Source of the DNA: Solen grandis
Lineage: Eukaryota; Mollusca; Bivalvia; Adapedonta; Solenidae
DNA length: 64,000 bases
Direction of reading: 5' to 3'
NCBI GenBank assembly: GCA_021229015.1
Contig: CM037783.1
Span: 26,852,154 to 26,916,153 of the forward strand
Below the pieces are notes generated by a model that searched no databases, was not told where the DNA came from, and saw only the letters and a list, made by a program, of their open reading frames with translations. Below, in pieces: positions 59,446 to 64,000 of the stretch. How positions within the stretch are numbered: the stretch's first letter is position 1; each line of letters starts with the position of its first letter. A program made the position numbers and the translations under genes.

Positions 59446-59570
59446 ATAACATTATGTGCTACAATTATATTAATATAACATTATGTGCTACAATTATATT
59501 AATATAACATTATGTGCTACAATTATATTAATATAACATTATGTGCTACAATTATATTAATATAACCGTG
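59446..59570. repeat. 29-bp tandem repeat, 4 copies, derived from the satellite half-unit
   Basis: ATAACATTATGTGCTACAAT then TATATTAAT repeated four times. It corresponds to the second half-unit of the 65-bp satellite with CG changed (CATCGTGTG to CATTATGTG). Confidence 0.95.
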
Positions 59571-59894
59571 TACTCCACAATTATCACATAATTTTTTTTA
59601 TTATTACTAACGTTACACTAAGTATTTAATTTTATTTTAATCGATGCATATGGTTCAGAATGAAGATTCTAAATATTCTTAAATTGATGCAATCAATTTC
59701 TTTTTATATTATGACAGAATTTTCGAGATCCAAGGACTATTTGATAGGGATTTCCTTTTATATATGTAAAGAAATTTATCAAACGCTTTTAAATGTTTAC
59801 GGAATGAATTAAACAAGAGTCTGAATCTGACAGATAGTCTTATTATTCTGATGACTTGGATGGTCCTCGATCTGTCAGCATAACATTTTAATGT
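59571..59894. other. Non-coding stretch after the satellite
   Basis: AT-rich, with CTGACAGATAGTC and CGATCTGTCAG forming a small inverted pair at 59828-59878. No gene. Confidence 0.4.
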
Positions 59895-59897
59895 TTA

Positions 59898-60135
59898 CGG
59901 GTACCGCGGTGGCAGCGTGATTAGAGTGTCCGTACCGTAAGTCTTACGCTGGTTCGATCCCGGGCCAGTACATGCCAAATTCGTATAACTGTTCTAATTT
60001 ATTTCGATTGTGGTCAGTACATAAGGGTAGTACCAGGACATGAAGACACGGTGTCAGGATATTCTTTAACTTGAAGTGGTGCCATGCACCTTTTCATCGA
60101 CGTGATATCGAAGTGAGGCAATACTAGACTAAATA
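59898..60135 (+). mobile_element. tRNA-derived SINE
   Basis: CGGTGGCAGCGTGATTAGAG (A box region) and GCTGGTTCGATCCCGGGCC (B box) are 30-35 bp apart. A GC-richer body with GGACATGAAGACACGGTGTC and GTGGTGCCATGCACC follows, ending GAGGCAATACTAGACTAAA. The acceptor stem is not conserved, so not a functional tRNA. Confidence 0.65.
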
Positions 60136-61997
60136 TTCTATGCCATTGTCTTCCTTAAATGACTGAAACATTTAAATCAAATGAACAAGCAAACAAATTT
60201 CACTGCATACCACTCGTTTCACGTGATACTCATATCACATGAGGATACTTTCCAATATGCCTCCCCCGCACCTGTCTTGTTTCCATGCTTACCGCTTGCC
60301 AAGGTTACCCCGTTCATTAGCAGACTACTGCCAAACTTCTGATTACACATGTGTGTTACACGGCAGCAGAAGACACACAGTAGAAGATTTGTGTAGATAT
60401 CAACATACTTCGTTGTTGTGCTGGACGTTGAATTATTACACAGATATGAAAGGTCTAAACGGATGCTGGAAGCCAATATGAATTTATTGATACACTCGGA
60501 CTTCTTGTGACTCTTTTTCATCTGAATGGCGCTGTTGATGGTAGGTTTCTTACCTTTACTGCGACGTTCGTGAATTAAAATACGCATATGTATGTTGTTG
60601 TCATGTCGTGTTTGTATATATACTGAAGGGAGACAGAAGCTAAGGGGTAATTTATACGAAGTAATATTAGTTTAATTTAAACTGATATTAATTCAATATA
60701 TTTAAAATGAAGTCGAGCCACAAGTTCTATCCAACTTGGCTTAATAAAAAATCCAATATTGCAGTACTGGCGTGCTTTAGAAGATAACAAACAGGTGTGT
60801 GATATAAAATTTTAAAGAGTTTATCAACATACATTTTATATGTTGATAAAAAACAACTTTAAACGATTTACAAATTCACACACATAACTCATACACCAGT
60901 TAATGCATGTTTACCTCTTTTGCCAGATTCAAGACTGTGTCACCTGACTTTGTTGTTGACTACATGTAACCAATCCCGCCTCATTTAAAGGGGTTCGTTA
61001 TTCTTAAAGTTCTGGGGCTCTAAAGATGTTTAGAATCACAAAAACAATACCATATTCCTAAAGCATACTGTATTAGACTAACAATGGTAAAGTTTTCATA
61101 AAAATTAAGATATAATCTTTTTTTTTTTCATTTTAAAATAGGCACCGAAAACAGAAAGGACTAAAAGTTCAAAAATACATTTTATTTTTGAAATGTGGGA
61201 AATATTAACCTTAATTTTATTGGACAATATCTTTCATCTTTTTTAAATTTATTTTTACATACCGATGGCTAAAGATTGACCCTAATGGATTTTGAACCTT
61301 CAGTCCCCAGTTTTAAAGCAGTTGGTAATAATTCTAGCCGATTTACGAATGCTCTTCAATCTAATTTATTATGTGTTTTTATCTTGATGTCTTTATATAC
61401 CTTTATCATTGAACTCCATTACCTATACACACAATTTACCCCTGCATTTTTTCATACCTTCAGTACATGAAACAATCGCAATTAATCCATTCTCTGCAAT
61501 TAACACATTCTTTTGCGAAATAATATTAATTGGTCTTTTATTTCAAAAGAAAATAAGTTCAAGTTAAATATTGTTTGATTTAATTAAAAATAGTTTATCC
61601 CTTTATAAAATACATAATTAAGCATATTTACACGTATAAGTGTCCAAAGACCTTTTAAAAGGTAGATAAGATTCAATACATATACAAAATATACACACCT
61701 ACGAGGGATGTCCAAGGATAACGAAGGAGTTTGCTCTGTTTATTTCATCTATAAACATAAATCGATGAAAAATGACAGTGACACAGTCCTCACTTTGTCC
61801 ACAAGCATTTTTATAGTTCTCAAAAATGATTGCCAGTTTCATAAACAATTAAATCACTACAAATACAATTAGATTAAACTACATGTACATGCAATTAATT
61901 TTACTTTGCTTATGAAAAAAGTTCTTGCAACTTGTAATAATCTCTTTAAAAGGTTACTAGGCTGGACTAGAACTTATCGCATAGAAAGGTCATGAAA
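60136..61997. other. Non-coding stretch
   Basis: Opposed overlapping frames at 60.2-60.6 kb have no family features. At 61709 ACGAGGGATGTCC resembles a mariner end, but I see no partner. No supported gene. Confidence 0.4.
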
Positions 61998-62078
61998 ACA
62001 ATTGCCCCAGGGGATCCGAATCTTCAGTCCCCGGATCCGCAATCAGGCACATTATCACTGAACTACGGCCCCCATGAA
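61998..62078 (-). mobile_element. tRNA-related sequence (SINE head or tRNA pseudogene)
   Basis: Read on minus: GGGGCCGTAGTTCAGTGATA, then GTGCCTGATTGCGGATCCGG, then AGATTCGGATCCCC. It has A- and B-box-like segments at tRNA spacing, but the acceptor and T stems do not pair properly. It lies about 120 bp upstream of the WAP-like exon. Confidence 0.4.
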
Positions 62079-62198
62079 ATGGTATAAAACGAATGGTTCA
62101 ATCCTCAAATTTCAAACCACGTTTTCATATGACTGTATATATTATGCATATTGTTTGCTGTTGGAGCCAATCTTTCAGCTATAATTGTCTATATACAG

Positions 62199-62390
62199 GA
62201 CATTTGTACGGTGTCCCTTTATACGACACACCTATAGGACCAGAGTTACCAAGAGCGTGCCAAGTGCGGCTAGCTATCCTGCCGCCGGGTCGCGAATGCC
62301 GTAAGCCATGTGAAGGGGACAACGATTGTGTCAGCCGGAGAAAGAGGTGTCTGTGTGATGGAGCGTGTGGAAAGAGCTGCATCAAAACTG
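62199..62390 (+). CDS. WAP-like exon of a sushi-domain extracellular protein
   Basis: A 192-bp exon, phase 1 at both ends, bounded by TATATACAG| and AACTG|GTAAGT. It encodes HLYGVPLYDTPIGPELP and then a module with eight cysteines: ACQVRLAILPPGREC, PCEGDNDC, RRKRCLCDGACGKSC. The C..D.DC pattern and closing CG..C are typical of WAP four-disulfide-core domains, though CLC stands where WAP normally has CC. Symmetric phase 1-1 exons are the rule for shuffled extracellular modules. Since the next exon is a sushi module, the protein is secreted or membrane-anchored; an earlier exon with the signal peptide must lie upstream and is not identified. The open frame extends upstream to 62093 but that part is intronic by this model. 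Confidence 0.7.
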
Positions 62391-63895
62391 GTAAGTATCG
62401 GTGATAGGCACTTCCCATCTTGATCAGGTAGACTCCCTATCTTGGTCCGTGAACAATTGTTAGAAATAACTTGGTCAATCTACTGCAAGCATATAGTTAG
62501 TTTTTTTTTATCTTGGTTAATGAACCGTTTATATACATTTCTTGTATGGTATGTTCACTGTTTCTTGACACATTTTAGTCAGGGAACCGTTGATATATTT
62601 CCTATATTGGTCTGTATACCGTAGATAGATATATTATTTTTTTACTGTTTCTGTGTACCGGTAATATACATTGGTTTGCGTAACGTCATTAGACACATAC
62701 TGGTCTGAATACCGTTAATTGTCTCGTTAAGGTCCGTTGATTTACATTTTTTTATATTTGTATACAGTTACCGTTAATCGACATATCTTGTTCTGAGTAA
62801 CGTTTATTGGGACATTTTGTTGAGTGTACAAATAATAATAATAATAATAATAATAATAGTCAGGTATGTTTACTGTTTATATATAAATCTTTGTCTGTGT
62901 ACCGTTAACATACATCTCCTAAATTGGTATGTATACCGCTAATAGACACACTTTGTCCAGTGTACCTCTGATAGGCGTATTTTGGTCTGTGTACTTGTAA
63001 TACGCACTTCCCATCTTTGTCGATATACCATTAATAGGCACTTTCTATCTCGGTCAGTATTGGACACACCCACCCCGTGTGGAACAACATATCGTAAAAA
63101 GGGACTTTCATACTGTTATAAACACTTCCAATTCTTTGTTAACATACCGTAAATAGACTTTTTCAATCTTGGTCAGTGTACTGTCAATAGACACTTCCAA
63201 TTTTTTGGCAATATACCGTTAATAGACACTTTCAATCTTGGTCATTGACCTGTCAATTGACACCTCCCATTTTTGTAAATAAACTGTTAATAGACAAATC
63301 CCATCTTGGTCAGTGTACTGTTGATAGACACTTTGGGTATATACACTTTCAATCTGTCAGTTTGCTTTTAATGGAAATATCTCTTCTGGGGTAGCCTACC
63401 GTAAAACAGCACTTCCCATCTTTGTCAGTGTACTGTAAATTGACACTTTTCATCTTGTTCCTTTTACCGTCTAGATTCTTCCTCTCTTGGTTACTGTACC
63501 GTTCATAGATTTCCTCTCTTATTCTGCGAGTGCCCTAAATTAACTTTTTTCCATTTAATAAATTAAAACCTCTCATCAGTAAAGTACCATATTTTCCCTG
63601 ATAAAAGGTTTAAACTTATCACTGCGCGTATCATTTATTCAAAGTTTACATTTTTTAAACACATGTTCATAGTTGGATAGTGTTCTTTGTTCAGCATCAT
63701 ATGTATTTACAAAAAGAACAATATTCTAATGTAAAACGAAAATCTGAAAGCAGACTACTGAGAAAAACTGATGTTACACTCATGTGGCCACTTAACTTCA
63801 GATAGAGAGAGAAGAGAGAGAAGAAAGAGAGGGAGAGGGGGGTGTTCAAACTTAATTTATATTGTTTACAAGTTAGTGTCATACTTATGTTGCAG
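62391..63895. other. Intron between WAP-like and sushi exons, with a degenerate minisatellite
   Basis: Starts GTAAGT, ends TTATGTTGCAG. Much of it (62400-63520) is a diverged repeat of roughly 40-50 bp with TACCGTTAATAGACA and CACTTCCCATCTTGGTCAGT themes. It also has (ATA)n at about 62829-62857 and (GA)n at about 63801-63840. Confidence 0.7.
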
Positions 63896-64000
63896 ATCAA
63901 GCGTGTGACGATCTACCAAGCATTCCAAATGGTGTCCTGGAAATACGACCGTACAATAAATTTGGTGCTATAGCCAAATATACGTGCAAGGACGGATACG
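63896..64000 (+). CDS. Sushi/CCP module exon, partial
   Basis: Acceptor TATGTTGCAG|, phase 1 in, giving a GAT codon with the previous exon's G. It reads DQACDDLPSIPNGVLEIRP, then YNKFGAIAKYTCKDGY before the window ends. C..LP..PNG, G..A.Y.C..GY are the first-half hallmarks of a sushi (complement control protein) domain; the remaining cysteines and the tryptophan must lie beyond 64000. Together with the upstream WAP-like module this suggests a multi-domain extracellular recognition or matrix protein. Confidence 0.85.

Noticed and set aside
59898..59975. Possible tRNA gene with A and B boxes
   Set aside because: The acceptor ends do not pair and a SINE-like body continues downstream.
61703..61740. 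Mariner-like end (TACGAGGGATGTCC)
   Set aside because: No inverted partner or transposase trace within 1 kb, so not listed as an element.

Overview
This window looks like a bivalve mollusc genome scaffold. It is AT-rich and intron-rich, and crowded with mollusc-type dispersed repeats whose ends read AGCTCACCTGAGCAC and GGGCCATCATGGCCCTCTTG. It is three contigs joined by two runs of exactly 100 N (8046-8145 and 58146-58245), so order and distance across those runs are uncertain. The last ~3 kb before the first gap (5.1-8.0 kb) is dominated by homopolymer runs and looks poorly polished.

The main gene is on the + strand at 13.4-33.7 kb. I join four exons with matching splice phases into one NLR-like protein: a cysteine-rich DZIP3-type HEPN region with the HEPN signature RNEILH (exons 1-2), a long coiled coil of 11-residue steps built from a 37-residue tandem repeat (exon 3), and a complete NACHT NTPase with its winged-helix region (exon 4). 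A leucine-rich C-terminal part follows, but is cut off by a stop codon and a frame change at 32.835-32.855 kb. The inferred product is 1,122 residues to that stop; another ~277 residues lie beyond it. The logic is that of a STAND/NLR sensor: a possible RNase effector, an oligomerising stalk, an ATP switch and a ligand-sensing end.

At the right end (62.2-64.0 kb, third contig) are two phase-1 exons of a secreted or extracellular protein: a WAP-like eight-cysteine module and the start of a sushi/CCP module that runs off the window. On the minus strand at 1.6-2.2 kb is a frame-broken exon resembling the DUF3504 (Crypton-derived) domain of ZMYM/QRICH1 proteins. A possible orphan terminal exon lies at 42.7 kb.

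The rest is mostly mobile DNA. There is a decayed non-LTR retrotransposon (3.3-5.1 kb, minus), a Penelope-like RT fragment (57.9-58.1 kb), a pogo/Tigger-like element (8.5-10.1 kb), a hAT deletion derivative with a TTF-type transposase N-terminus (22.1-22.8 kb), a mariner remnant (46.5-47.2 kb), a long foldback pair (51.9-53.6 kb), several tRNA-derived SINEs and about fifteen non-autonomous elements with helentron/HINE-like ends. Tandem arrays have periods near 42, 46, 48, 65, 72, 73, 103 and 191 bp. Many insertions are nested, so their relative ages can be read directly. No CRISPR array, rRNA gene or convincing functional tRNA gene was seen.
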